Shown here in pieces: positions 1-7,510 of a stretch of 41,381 nt of DNA. Source of the DNA: a virus. The notes under the pieces were generated by a model that saw only the letters and a program-made list of their open reading frames with translations, searched no databases and was not told the origin of the DNA. Every line of letters starts with the position of its first letter. Position 1 is the stretch's first letter. Location: IMG/VR virus record IMGVR_UViG_3300025030_000222, positions 1 to 41,381 of that record, one strand, 5' to 3'. The position numbers and the translations under genes are program-made.

Positions 1-219
1 TACCTCTACTGGGTCCTTCTTTACGTGCTCCCAGTTATTACCTACCCACTTCATGGCTGCGTGATACGCAGAACCAATGAGTAACGCTTGGGACGGTGCT
101 TCGGGTTTGATGCCGTAGTCCATCGCTCGATATTTGAACCAACCACTCTTCGGGCAGGTACGAAACGCCGTAACACTACTATGCGTCTCGCCATGCGAGA
201 TAGCTACTTCAGTAGTCAA
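1..219 (-). CDS. PD-(D/E)XK (RecB/Cas4-like) nuclease, N-terminal part
   Basis: Partial gene leaving the window at its left edge. I translated the minus strand by hand; the open frame starts at a TTG at 219 with AGAAGGGA six bases upstream. The first residues read VTAFRTCPKSGWFKYRA and then a G-S-A-Y-H motif about 25 residues later. This is the usual N-terminal pattern of the RecB/Cas4-like PDDEXK_1 family (S..R.CP..W.Y...., then G..H). The catalytic D/E-x-K residues lie outside the window. It follows the SNF2 helicase and probably acts with it in phage DNA replication or recombination. The frame stays open upstream into the helicase gene, so the start is inferred from the ribosome binding site. 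The family call rests on about 70 residues. Confidence 0.6.
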   Translation of the reverse strand, partial: MTTEVAISHGETHSSVTAFRTCPKSGWFKYRAMDYGIKPEAPSQALLIGSAYHAAMKWVGNNWEHVKKDPVEV

Positions 220-264
220 ATGTGATCCCTTCTGTCCCGAGAGAGCAAGTCTCTCAGGGCTTCT

Positions 265-293
265 AATATACTCCTCAGGTCTAATAGACGCAA
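265..293 (-). promoter_or_regulatory. Putative leftward promoter with operator-like palindrome
   Basis: Read on the minus strand: -35 TTGCGT (293-288), 17-base spacer, -10 TATATT (270-265). An 11-bp palindrome GTCTATTAGAC (289-279) sits inside the spacer, as in the right-arm promoters. It lies in the C-terminal coding region of the helicase gene and 40-50 bases upstream of the nuclease start at 219. The -10-to-palindrome distance is 8 instead of 7 bases, so this member is the least certain. Confidence 0.45.
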
Positions 294-301
294 GAAAAAA
301 G

Positions 302-1630
302 CTAGCGGTTTTGTCGTTGTCCGACGAGCCGTCTAAAAGTGTCCATGAAGTCGCGTTGTGTCTTTAGGCCATCAAGTACGTCGCGATCAAGGGTCTCTCG
401 GGACACGAGGTCTACTACCCTGACGATTCGTTTTTGTGGCGGTCTGGATAGTCTACGGATGGCTTGAAACCGTTGCATGGCAGTAGGTGGTTGTGAGTGG
501 AAGAAACAATGGCGCGCCTCGTGGGCATGCCACCCGGCGGTCTTCGCACTTTGACAAACGAGTACTGCACCTGTGGTCTCGCGCCATCTCTGAAGTAGCT
601 TGCCCATGCTCTCAGTCATTCCACCTACAGCGATCATCACCGGCCGCCCCGTCTCGGCGGTTATTACCTCCGACAGTCCAAAGATTTCTGGGCGGAACCA
701 ACCATAGACGATGATCTTTTCGTCGTCTCCTATGAGCTTTATCTGATTCACGAGTTCCCTGGTCTTTGGGAATCCTGGATCGAACTGTCCCTCGAACACA
801 CCACTTGATGCTTGGAGAGTCCGAAGGTACTTGACCCCAGCCCCTAATATTTCTTCTTCTCCACTCTGCCATTCATCAACGATGAGATCGTACCTCTCTT
901 TATCTTCGTCTCGTAGCTTGACTGAGATCGTAGAGTACACAGGATCGGGGACTCCTGTGTATCCCTTGATGTCTTGGTCGTGGGCAATGGAGCAGCAGGA
1001 CGAAATCTTTCTAGCAACTTCTTTGTCGGCTCCTGACCGAACCAGCCAGCCGAACCCCGCTGGATGTGGGATCATGTAAGTGTGATTGAACCCACTCGAA
1101 CTCTTCCCCAACGATTCCCCCAGGTCCACGAATCTGACCAGGGAGAACACATCCTTCAGGGCCTTTCGTGTGGGCCAAGGGGACAACACAAACCTGTGTT
1201 TGGCGTCTTCCATGTAGGTTTGTACGGCTTGAGTAGTCTTCGCCGCGGGATTTGATATTCTCCACGCCTCGTCAAGAACGACGGTTTTGAATCCTCGGGA
1301 TGCAATCATCCCACGAGAAGCATAGAAGCTCTCATAGTTGATTACGCATACCCCTGCACAGAGAGTCACTTCATGGGCACGCTTCTTTGCGCTAACCGCT
1401 ACCGCTGTGCGTACTCGCACACCAGGTAGCCACTTTTGCATCTCTACAGGCCACACTTCGTATTGTTCTACAACCGTAAGGATCAAAACGGGGTAGGCTT
1501 CTCTGCCTAGTTGCTTCAAGATTTCGCAGATGATCCGGCTTTTGCCTGAGCCTGGGGGATGGAATATCCCCGCGGAGCCCCTATGAATCCCGAGGGTTAT
1601 TGCGTCTTTCTGGTGAGCCCAAAGCGACAC
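302..1630 (-). CDS. SNF2-family DEAD/H-box DNA helicase
   Basis: A 442-residue superfamily 2 ATPase of the short phage SNF2 type, expected to remodel or unwind DNA during phage replication or recombination. Visible motifs: an N-terminal Q-like motif (LWAHQKDAI), Walker A PPGSGKS (residues 25-31), Walker B DEAW (120-123), a motif III equivalent LSPWPTRK near residue 150, and a C-terminal helicase lobe ending with the motif VI-like AIRRLSRPPQKR near residue 400. Length fits phage SNF2 proteins, which lack the insertions of eukaryotic remodelers. It overlaps the preceding gene by 50 bases and precedes the nuclease gene, a pairing that suggests a joint role. The ATG start places the Q motif at the extreme N terminus. 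Confidence 0.85.
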   Translation of the reverse strand: MSLWAHQKDAITLGIHRGSAGIFHPPGSGKSRIICEILKQLGREAYPVLILTVVEQYEVWPVEMQKWLPGVRVRTAVAVSAKKRAHEVTLCAGVCVINYESFYASRGMIASRGFKTVVLDEAWRISNPAAKTTQAVQTYMEDAKHRFVLSPWPTRKALKDVFSLVRFVDLGESLGKSSSGFNHTYMIPHPAGFGWLVRSGADKEVARKISSCCSIAHDQDIKGYTGVPDPVYSTISVKLRDEDKERYDLIVDEWQSGEEEILGAGVKYLRTLQASSGVFEGQFDPGFPKTRELVNQIKLIGDDEKIIVYGWFRPEIFGLSEVITAETGRPVMIAVGGMTESMGKLLQRWRETTGAVLVCQSAKTAGWHAHEARHCFFHSQPPTAMQRFQAIRRLSRPPQKRIVRVVDLVSRETLDRDVLDGLKTQRDFMDTFRRLVGQRQNR

Positions 1631-1919
1631 GTAATTTCTCCCGTAGTTCTCCGACTTCAGCCAGTAAAGACGCCACTTTATTTTGGAGGGACTCTAAACC
1701 ATCCTGCATTGCTAAGTAGGTCGCCCGAGGGATGGTAATGGTTTCTGGCCCTCGAAGTTCTATGAGCCCGATCAACTGTGCGAGTTCTAGTTTGTCCTCT
1801 GTGGACGTGGTGTCCAGCTTCAAAGCACGTTTGGCCTCCTGTAGAACACGCGGGGTCGCTGTTCCCCAACCGCGCTTAACAATTTCTTGCAACACGGCTA
1901 CTAGGTTGGGGGGGGGCAC
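1581..1919 (-). CDS. Unknown coiled-coil protein
   Basis: 112 residues from a GTG start (1919) preceded by AAGGA. Not recognised. The C-terminal part (about residues 75-105) has a heptad-like pattern ending KVASLLAEVGELREKL, predicting a coiled coil, and the end is basic. The 3' end overlaps the helicase start by 50 bases, so translation is probably coupled. The start codon is immediately followed by a run of nine C (minus strand) that is also the tail of the upstream small gene. A one-base slip there would join the two genes into one protein of about 168 residues. Confidence 0.6.
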   Translation of the reverse strand: MPPPNLVAVLQEIVKRGWGTATPRVLQEAKRALKLDTTSTEDKLELAQLIGLIELRGPETITIPRATYLAMQDGLESLQNKVASLLAEVGELREKLRVALGSPERRNNPRDS

Positions 1920-2074
1920 GACAGTCCTTGGAACAACTCGTACACTTTTTCTTCTTGTGGTTCTACCTCCGCCTCATGTTCTTCCACAATGCGGAGTAGC
2001 TTATCTGCGTAAGCTCTAGTCATGGGGTCGTCTTTCGCTGCGCAAAGAATATCTCTAAGACGTACAAGGTTCAA
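1901..2074 (-). CDS. Small acidic helical protein, ends on a C9 run
   Basis: 57 residues from a TTG start at 2074 with a strong AAAAGGAG six bases upstream. The product is helical and glutamate-rich (RIVEEHEAEVEPQEEKVYEL). The last codons lie in a CCCCCCCCC homopolymer and the frame stops a few codons later, inside the next gene. No family is recognised. The overlap with the following gene, in a frame offset by one base at the homopolymer, suggests either programmed frameshifting or an indel in one true gene. Confidence 0.55.
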   Translation of the reverse strand: MNLVRLRDILCAAKDDPMTRAYADKLLRIVEEHEAEVEPQEEKVYELFQGLSCPPPT

Positions 2075-2099
2075 GCAAGACTCCTTTTGTTAGGGTACA

Positions 2100-2759
2100 T
2101 CAGACCATCACGCCACGGCGAGGAGTGATTCCGGCGGTTTGGATTTCAGGCCCTGATAGTTGGATTTTCCGCCGCACAACTTGGCCCATGTCGATCTTCA
2201 CATCTAACGTGGAGACCCTTCGTTGTACCTCCAAGCGATCAATCTGCTGAAGTTGCGCGCCCCCGATCAGTTCCTGAAGTGCCTCGCGGGTTTCCTTGGC
2301 AAGTACCGGGCAGTTGGCCAAGTTATCAAGCATTTCTAGCCCCCTCATTGAAAGGTCTTTGGCTCTTCCAAGAGGAAGCCGACCGAGTTGATTCTTGATT
2401 CGATCCACCCAGTCTGCTACGTCCACGGGGACTTCGGATTCGATGACGAACTCCGTTACGGTGACTCGAACATCTTCCCGCGTGGCCAACTCCGAAAGGA
2501 GTTTGGTACCGTCTCCGCTGCGATTGAGAATGAAGGTTCCGGGGATAGGTCCAGAGACGAACCTCTCCCGAAACTCCTTCCGAATACGGGCGTCTTCTGC
2601 CTGACGATCCTTCACTACCGACGCACTGTCAGCATTGATGAAATGAGTACCCAACCCTCGAATGATCTTTTCGGACTTGATGATGTCCAACCCCAGATCC
2701 TTGGGGCGGTTCTTCTCACTCTCGTGTTTGAACGAGATAGACAGATGGCCAATGTACAT
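2100..2759 (-). CDS. Conserved phage-type protein of unknown function
   Basis: 219 residues, start ATG preceded by GAAGGGA. Soluble, mixed alpha/beta, no membrane segment or signal peptide. Features seen: a charged N-terminal half (KDRQAEDARIRKEFRERF), then a probably helical middle, and a basic C terminus. No catalytic motif is evident and I do not recognise the family. It lies between the zinc-ribbon gene and the small acidic gene in the same leftward operon as the AAA+ ATPase, so a role as a partner in the ATPase cluster is possible but only inferred. Confidence 0.7.
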   Translation of the reverse strand: MYIGHLSISFKHESEKNRPKDLGLDIIKSEKIIRGLGTHFINADSASVVKDRQAEDARIRKEFRERFVSGPIPGTFILNRSGDGTKLLSELATREDVRVTVTEFVIESEVPVDVADWVDRIKNQLGRLPLGRAKDLSMRGLEMLDNLANCPVLAKETREALQELIGGAQLQQIDRLEVQRRVSTLDVKIDMGQVVRRKIQLSGPEIQTAGITPRRGVMV

Positions 2760-2785
2760 TTATTTCCCTTCTGTTATAGTAACCG

Positions 2786-3073
2786 TTACTTCTTTTTTAC
2801 GGCCCCTTTGCCTTTACAGGTGGGGCATACTACCAACGACTTCCCCGTCTGGACAGTTTTGGCAAAAGCTCTCCCAGTTGTTTCGTATCTACACATGAAA
2901 CAGACTACTTTATCGTCATCGTGTAGAGCGACACAGTGTTCGTATGAACCTTTGGGCGCCCCATAGGTCCAAAAGTCCCCAGCTTTGGCTCTGCACTTGG
3001 GACACTTGAACTCCTTGATCCGTGGTTGATATGTGGTGTGTTTCGTAGGACAAAAATGAATATGCTTACGCAT
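2786..3073 (-). CDS. Small zinc-ribbon protein
   Basis: 95 residues with three CxxC pairs: CPKC (near residue 24), CFMC (near 58) and CPTC followed by KGKG (near 83), a rubredoxin/DnaJ-like knuckle arrangement that should bind one or two zinc ions. The N terminus is basic and His-rich. Its start overlaps the end of the upstream gene by 8 bases (ATGCGTAA), so the two are probably translated together. Small zinc proteins are frequent in this arm; specific partner unknown. Confidence 0.7.
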   Translation of the reverse strand: MRKHIHFCPTKHTTYQPRIKEFKCPKCRAKAGDFWTYGAPKGSYEHCVALHDDDKVVCFMCRYETTGRAFAKTVQTGKSLVVCPTCKGKGAVKKK

Positions 3074-3263
3074 GGATGTGTGTCCCCTCTCCGTGGTGGT
3101 GATCTACTCCGGCAATGTGTCTTTCTTTTACTGTCCCTAGTGTTTTGGCCAGGGCCAGGGTCAAGTCCGCCAAACGATCCGCGTCCACCTTTTTGGTGAC
3201 GCCTTCGGGCAAACGAATCGTAGCTTCACCATCTCCTGAAAACTCGATTACGAATTTCTTCAT
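3066..3263 (-). CDS. DUF2997-like small protein with His-rich tail
   Basis: 65 residues; I chose the internal ATG at 3263 (MKKFVIEFSGDGEATI) because it has GGAGAAAA upstream and overlaps the preceding stop as ATGA. The beginning, a two-strand sheet of the form I-E-F-x-x-D-G-E, followed by a helix ending ALAKTLG and a V-K-E-R-H stretch, resembles DUF2997, a family found beside Ycf46-type AAA+ ATPases. The tail HIAGVDHHHGEGTHIHA is unusually histidine-rich and could bind metal. Assignment to DUF2997 is by eye and needs a profile search. Confidence 0.6.
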   Translation of the reverse strand: MKKFVIEFSGDGEATIRLPEGVTKKVDADRLADLTLALAKTLGTVKERHIAGVDHHHGEGTHIHA

Positions 3264-3400
3264 AGGATTTTCTCCAAGTATGTATGTTCGGTGGTGCCGA
3301 CGGCGCGAAACAGTGTGCAACACGAGTTACATACCATGTCTCCATCGTCACCATCCCAAAGGACGAGGCCGTCACAGTGTTCTATGGGGCATGGAATCAC
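3260..3400 (-). CDS. 46-residue Cys-rich (zinc finger) protein
   Basis: Found by hand: a GTG at 3400 overlaps the stop of the upstream gene (GTGA) and its own TGA overlaps the ATG of the next gene (ATGA), so it is coupled at both ends. The product contains CPIEHC near residue 4 and CNSCC near residue 24, a plausible single zinc-binding knuckle, with acidic residues between. No family recognised. It fills an otherwise unexplained 130-base gap exactly, which supports it being real. Confidence 0.6.
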   Translation of the reverse strand: MIPCPIEHCDGLVLWDGDDGDMVCNSCCTLFRAVGTTEHTYLEKIL

Positions 3401-3621
3401 TGGGACACCTGTACTGTTAGCTTGTTTCCATCGCGCACGATAAAAGCTCCGGGAGCCAAGGTGAGTAGGGCCGTTCTGGCTTTCAGTACTCCGGCTTCTA
3501 TCCGTACTCTTCGCGCGTCGTCAACTGACAACGATCCCTCAAGAGGTAGTCCTAAGAGCCTTCGGGCTTCTTGATTCGTTCGGGTGTTTTCAAGAATGAC
3601 TATTCGTGTGTAGCACGCCAT
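3397..3621 (-). CDS. Small unknown protein of the AAA+ cluster
   Basis: 74 residues from ATG 3621 (MACYTRIVILENTRTNQ), preceded by GAGAGG; longer upstream starts run into the ATPase gene and lack a binding site. The N terminus begins with Met-Ala-Cys and a strand, followed by a helix-rich middle and a C-terminal sheet (AFIVRDGNKLTVQV). It directly follows the Ycf46-like ATPase gene (11 bases) and is coupled (GTGA) to the zinc-knuckle gene. It may be a substrate-binding accessory of the ATPase, by analogy with the small DUFs next to ycf46 in bacteria; this is inference. Confidence 0.65.
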   Translation of the reverse strand: MACYTRIVILENTRTNQEARRLLGLPLEGSLSVDDARRVRIEAGVLKARTALLTLAPGAFIVRDGNKLTVQVSQ

Positions 3622-3631
3622 GTCTTTCCTC

Positions 3632-5077
3632 TCAGCCGACCAGAGTTTTCCGGCCGATGGTTGCAGGTTCAAATTTTGTATCAGAAGCACTCACTGTCCG
3701 CCCACGAGCCCAGTCCTCAAGGGCCTTGATCTCAGTGCTCATGGTCTTGGATAGGGGGACAGTCTTATGGATTGCGGCCAGTACGTCTGTCTCGGTAGCC
3801 TTATCCCCACGGGCGAACGCGGTGAACATGCCGTCAATTACGACCTGTTCAATCTCTGCGCCTGAGAATCCCCCAGATGCCGTAGCCAAACGGATACTAT
3901 CTATAGACAGGTTTCGTTTTGCCAGATGGACTTTGAAGATTTCTGTTCGATCTGGTTCGCTTGGTAGTCCGACATAGAATATCTCGTCGAATCTCCCTTT
4001 GCGTAGTAGCTCAGGACGAAGTTTACTTACGTCGTTTGCTGTAGCAACGACGAACACGGGTTTGATTTTATCCTGCAACCAAGTGAGAATCGAACCGATC
4101 ACTCGGGAAGATGTCCCTCCGTCCAACCCACCTTGAGAGCCGAAGGCTTTCTCTAGTTCGTCTATCCACAGGACGCATGGTGCGCATGCTTCAGCCGCGT
4201 CAATAGTCATCCGAGTTTGCGACTCGGACTGTCCCACCAAGGAACCAAACAATCTCCCTGCGTCCAGACGTAACAAAGGCAGCCCCCAAGAATACGCAAT
4301 GAACTTGGACGTAAGCGATTTGCCGGTTCCCGGAGGTCCTAGAATCAAAACCCCACGCGGTTCTGGTAGTCCGGCCTCGCGGGCTTTGGGGTTGTTGAAT
4401 GCCTTACCCCGAGAATCTGTCCATCGTATTAGTGCTTTTGACCCTCCTACGGACGCTGTGGTAGTCGGGATAAACTGCAAGGCCCCTTGCAGTCTGTCCG
4501 TGACCCTACGAGCCTTCTCATTACCAATCCATATGGGGTCAAGTGTTGTCTTCTCGATCCACGAACGTGCAAACAATCTTGCCGCCTCATGTCGAGGTAG
4601 CCCCAAAGCTCCGTAGGCCGGAGCATCTTCGGTACTCTGATCTCCTACAGCCTCCCGGAAACTGGTTAGTTCGGCCATCATCTCCGGGAATCCCGGTAAT
4701 TCAGGGCGAACTATTTCCACATCTCCGATGATCCCAGGAGGGATGACCGTCCCTGGTTGTTCAATCATCACTAGCCTAGATGGACTATCCTTTTGACTCA
4801 ATGACACTTGACGTATTAGTCTACATACCATCGGGTTAGCACCGAACAGTAGTAGCAGGTCAAGGGTAATGAGGAAGCCGCTTTTGGTTTCCAGGTCTTG
4901 TAGGGCGTCAAGGATGTTGGGGTTAGACCCCGAGATGGTCTTTAGCTCCCCTTTACCGGCGCTGAAGGCGGTCATCACGCTCTCTACAACTTGCAGAGTC
5001 AGGACCTCATCAGGGTCTTGAATGACGATGACCTTGGCTCCTGCACGTAATCTGTTAGCGATGGTATATTTCATCAC
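3632..5077 (-). CDS. Ycf46-type AAA+ ATPase
   Basis: 481 residues. The C-terminal half is a classic AAA+ module closest to Ycf46/FtsH/Cdc48: Walker A GPPGTGKS near residue 250, the following LPLLRLDAGRLFGSLVG, Walker B VLWIDELEKAF near 305, sensor 1 ATANDV, and the second region of homology with arginine finger (RPELLRKGRFDEIF) near 360. The N-terminal 230 residues contain the degenerate P-loop-like domain typical of Ycf46 (IVIQDPDEVLTL, later LPGFPEM). Ycf46 proteins are of uncertain role, in chloroplasts and cyanobacteria linked to photosystem and carbon regulation; a phage role could be protein remodelling. The preceding gene stop and this start overlap (ATGA). Neighbouring small genes look like the usual DUF partners. 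Confidence 0.85.
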   Translation of the reverse strand: MMKYTIANRLRAGAKVIVIQDPDEVLTLQVVESVMTAFSAGKGELKTISGSNPNILDALQDLETKSGFLITLDLLLLFGANPMVCRLIRQVSLSQKDSPSRLVMIEQPGTVIPPGIIGDVEIVRPELPGFPEMMAELTSFREAVGDQSTEDAPAYGALGLPRHEAARLFARSWIEKTTLDPIWIGNEKARRVTDRLQGALQFIPTTTASVGGSKALIRWTDSRGKAFNNPKAREAGLPEPRGVLILGPPGTGKSLTSKFIAYSWGLPLLRLDAGRLFGSLVGQSESQTRMTIDAAEACAPCVLWIDELEKAFGSQGGLDGGTSSRVIGSILTWLQDKIKPVFVVATANDVSKLRPELLRKGRFDEIFYVGLPSEPDRTEIFKVHLAKRNLSIDSIRLATASGGFSGAEIEQVVIDGMFTAFARGDKATETDVLAAIHKTVPLSKTMSTEIKALEDWARGRTVSASDTKFEPATIGRKTLVG

Positions 5078-5376
5078 GGCACCTCAGGGTCCGTGAAGGA
5101 CCTCCCCGTGACATGGATGTATTCTTTGTGATCCCCGAATCGATCTCTTGATAGTAGAGGAGCGAATAGATCCGCAGTCACTACGTACTCCCCCGTGTTG
5201 GGGATTCGGTAGTCGCAGTTGGGGGTGTCTAGCAGCGACCTTGCCAACCTTATGGCGGTAGGTTGATCCATAGTGAGGTTCACTTTGAGGACCCCCAACT
5301 TTAAGGCTATGATTATGTGTTTTACTGACCCATCGGGGTAGTTTCCTATGGTTTGAGTTGTCAGGCTTGCTTCCAT
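5074..5376 (-). CDS. Unknown protein, 100 residues
   Basis: Start ATG with an excellent AGGAGG upstream; its stop overlaps the ATPase start. Beta-rich N-terminal half (HIIIALKLGVLKVNLTM), then a helix ending in LLDTP, then a second sheet. No signal, membrane segment or catalytic motif is seen and the family is not recognised. Tight coupling to the ATPase suggests co-expression. Confidence 0.7.
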   Translation of the reverse strand: MEASLTTQTIGNYPDGSVKHIIIALKLGVLKVNLTMDQPTAIRLARSLLDTPNCDYRIPNTGEYVVTADLFAPLLSRDRFGDHKEYIHVTGRSFTDPEVP

Positions 5377-5442
5377 TAATACCTCCTATGTCCTATCAAT
5401 ACTTTCAACCGGCCCTTTAGCTGCTGATGATATTGTCCCTCA

Positions 5443-5670
5443 TCAGTAGCCCTCCCCATCGCTGAGGGATACGACTGAGTACCAGTCGCCCCCGCGGGGC
5501 TCTCGTTGTTGTTGCATTCGGATGGTTTTGGCCATCGACTTGCGGTTTGGCCAGACCTGATACACCACATCCATACTGCTACTTAGAGGCAGGGACTTCG
5601 TAGCGGTTCGTTCGGGGTGCTCAGGCTGGTGGGTAAACGACGCTGCCAGAGAAAGGGTGTACTTCTTCAT
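5443..5670 (-). CDS. Unknown small protein
   Basis: 75 residues starting MKKYTLSLAASF two bases after the previous gene ends; a moderate AGAGGC site lies upstream. Hydrophilic with a Ser-rich middle. The competing frame at 5376-5570 lacks a binding site and is treated as a shadow. Nothing else is evident in the 66 bases downstream. Confidence 0.55.
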   Translation of the reverse strand: MKKYTLSLAASFTHQPEHPERTATKSLPLSSSMDVVYQVWPNRKSMAKTIRMQQQREPRGGDWYSVVSLSDGEGY

Positions 5671-5672
5671 GG

Positions 5673-5864
5673 TTAGTACGCCTCTGTAGCCTTGATAGCT
5701 TTCAGGCGACTGCGGAGTTGCCGGAGTACTTGGTGGATGTCTTCTCTGCGCCGGCTATCTTCAGCCGGTTTTTCCGTCTGAAGAATCACGGTCCACACGG
5801 CCATCCAGTGCATGATCTCCATGCGTTCCTTTACGAGATCACGAAAGCCAATGATCTTGGCCAT
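5673..5864 (-). CDS. Unknown small helical protein
   Basis: 63 residues from ATG 5864 (MAKIIGFRDLVKERME), chosen because AAGGAAAA is upstream; the longer frame would run into the previous gene. Mostly helical and basic toward the C terminus (LRQLRSRLKAIK). No family recognised. It starts 15 bases after the zinc protein at 5879-6058 stops. Confidence 0.6.
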   Translation of the reverse strand: MAKIIGFRDLVKERMEIMHWMAVWTVILQTEKPAEDSRRREDIHQVLRQLRSRLKAIKATEAY

Positions 5865-5878
5865 GACATTTTCCTTTC

Positions 5879-6058
5879 TTATTCCTTGATATTGCAGTTT
5901 TTTTCGTCGCAGATGTCGCACGATCCTTGATGAACCCCATGACTCACAGGTCCCAAGGCTGGTAGAAACTCCAGGGTGTCGGGGTCCTCACAACAATCCA
6001 TGCAGAGGTTTGTGTAGCCTGAGATGTATGCGTGGGCATAGGTAATCACTTCTCTCAT
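5879..6058 (-). CDS. 59-residue zinc-knuckle protein
   Basis: Found by hand in the gap after the clamp gene: ATG at 6058 overlaps the clamp stop (ATGA). The product has CMDCC near residue 19 and CDIC near residue 47, giving a CxxC/CxxC zinc site, with acidic linkers. No family recognised. The exact coupling to the clamp gene and the fit between flanking genes support it. Confidence 0.6.
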   Translation of the reverse strand: MREVITYAHAYISGYTNLCMDCCEDPDTLEFLPALGPVSHGVHQGSCDICDEKNCNIKE

Positions 6059-7413
6059 AGGGTTTCCTCACCGATCATGTGTAGGTAGGCTTCGATGAAG
6101 TCTAGGTCCCCGTCGCACGATTTGCTAATCACGTCCATGGATGCTTCGGAGAGCTTCATGTTTTCATCTCGGAACTCCACGGTCAATTTTGGAGCTTTGT
6201 CGCATTGGGTACACCAAGTGGTATTCGCGTCTTGTAGTTTTTGTTTAAGCTGATTGTTGGCCCATGACCTTTCTTCTGCCAAGTAGCTCATAGTATCGAA
6301 GGGATCGACCCACCGTTTGTCACCACATTCGTGGGTGCGACTAGGGGGGAGATTCACTAGACTCCAGGTGTAGGTCCCAGCTTGCATGTTTACGGGCATA
6401 ATGACGGCCACGGAATCCGAACCCTTAAACACCAATGGGCCATCTGAATTGTTGAATTCAATATCCATGGACCCCCCGATGTCCAGAATGTCTATGAGAA
6501 AGTTGAGGTTATACGCCGCGAGGATTCGCCCAGTCGCAGTTGTCATCTCGGGCAACTGGGCAATCACGATGGGTCGTTCGGGTAGTTCACCCCCGCGTAT
6601 CTTAGCCCCTTCCGGGGTAATGAATAGTTCCCCGGTGGGGTTCCCATTAGACGATGAGAAACTAGGGTGTTTTTTCAGGTCGGCCAGCACCTTACTTACT
6701 TGAGCCGCGTCTGTTACAGTTCCCTGGATCTTAAATTGGGTAGGCACAACTCTGTGAACATCAGGGAATTCCCCGTCTAAACAACGGGTTTGCAATTGGA
6801 CTCCAGTAGCCGAAACACACAGTCCCACAGTGGTAGTTACTACCTTATCATTTTCTGTGACGGACTTGGTGATAAGCTGTAGCTCATCCAATCCGTACTT
6901 TATTGCTAGTTTACCTACCTGTGCGGGAATGATTGTCGTAGGATCTTGGAAGTCCTTTGACATAAACAGGTGCTTACCATCCGTACTGGCTACCCCTCCG
7001 GTATTCAGGTCTACGGCAATTCCTTGGAGGGCGTATCGCGATGGTTCCTTGGCAGGAAATCTCACGGCGTTACCCAGGTGGGTCATGCGTAGTTTTATCT
7101 TCTTAGACTCAGAAACTTCTGGCCAGACGGGAGTGGCATCCATTTGGACGACCTCAAGAGGAGCTGGTAGTGTGATCCCAAGAGTCTCGATGAGTAGTTT
7201 TCCCCCGTAGACTATCAGCGTACTTTTAGGCTTTAGAAACTTCGCCACGTTTTGTGGCAGAGCCCATGAACCTTCGATGTCCACGGAGATTTTCACCCAC
7301 GTCTCAAGATCCGTGGCGTAAAGAAACCCGTTGCTGATCCACAGGTAGTTAGTCCATTGGTTCTTCTTCCCCGCGACTGCACCTGCGAGGGCTAGTTTGG
7401 TTTTCCAGTTCAT
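6055..7413 (-). CDS. dnaN-like: Sliding clamp (DNA polymerase III beta-like) with C-terminal extension
   Basis: 452 residues. The first about 345 match the three-domain bacterial beta clamp: STDGKHLF (residues 143-150, equivalent to the ATDGHRL loop), DGEFPDVHRVVP (about 213-224), YNLNFLIDIL (301-310, equivalent to the strand before the protein-binding cleft) and the final IMP motif (338-340). The clamp encircles DNA and tethers the polymerase. Beyond it are about 105 extra residues with a CTQC pair and other cysteines, which ordinary clamps (about 370 residues) lack; this tail may bind zinc or a partner. SD TAGGAGA precedes the ATG. A phage-encoded beta-type clamp suggests its own replisome or capture of host polymerase. 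Confidence 0.85.
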   Translation of the reverse strand: MNWKTKLALAGAVAGKKNQWTNYLWISNGFLYATDLETWVKISVDIEGSWALPQNVAKFLKPKSTLIVYGGKLLIETLGITLPAPLEVVQMDATPVWPEVSESKKIKLRMTHLGNAVRFPAKEPSRYALQGIAVDLNTGGVASTDGKHLFMSKDFQDPTTIIPAQVGKLAIKYGLDELQLITKSVTENDKVVTTTVGLCVSATGVQLQTRCLDGEFPDVHRVVPTQFKIQGTVTDAAQVSKVLADLKKHPSFSSSNGNPTGELFITPEGAKIRGGELPERPIVIAQLPEMTTATGRILAAYNLNFLIDILDIGGSMDIEFNNSDGPLVFKGSDSVAVIMPVNMQAGTYTWSLVNLPPSRTHECGDKRWVDPFDTMSYLAEERSWANNQLKQKLQDANTTWCTQCDKAPKLTVEFRDENMKLSEASMDVISKSCDGDLDFIEAYLHMIGEETL

Positions 7414-7422
7414 CGAAGTCTC

Positions 7423-7479
7423 CTAGTTTATGAAAGTTTCAGCCGCCCTGATGGCGTTTCGATACGCTTGCCAACACAT
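7423..7479 (-). CDS. Possible leader peptide ahead of the clamp gene
   Basis: An 18-codon frame (MCWQAYRNAIRAAETFIN) whose stop lies inside the clamp ribosome-binding site. The same frame is open 12 codons further upstream with gene-like sequence (PNGFRWSPSL) but no start codon. It may be a translated short ORF coupled to the clamp or the remnant of a longer gene. Two other frames in this 97-base gap also give short peptides, so the call is weak. Confidence 0.3.
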   Translation of the reverse strand: MCWQAYRNAIRAAETFIN

Positions 7480-7510
7480 AAGGGATGGGCTCCATCTGAA
7501 CCCATTTGGT

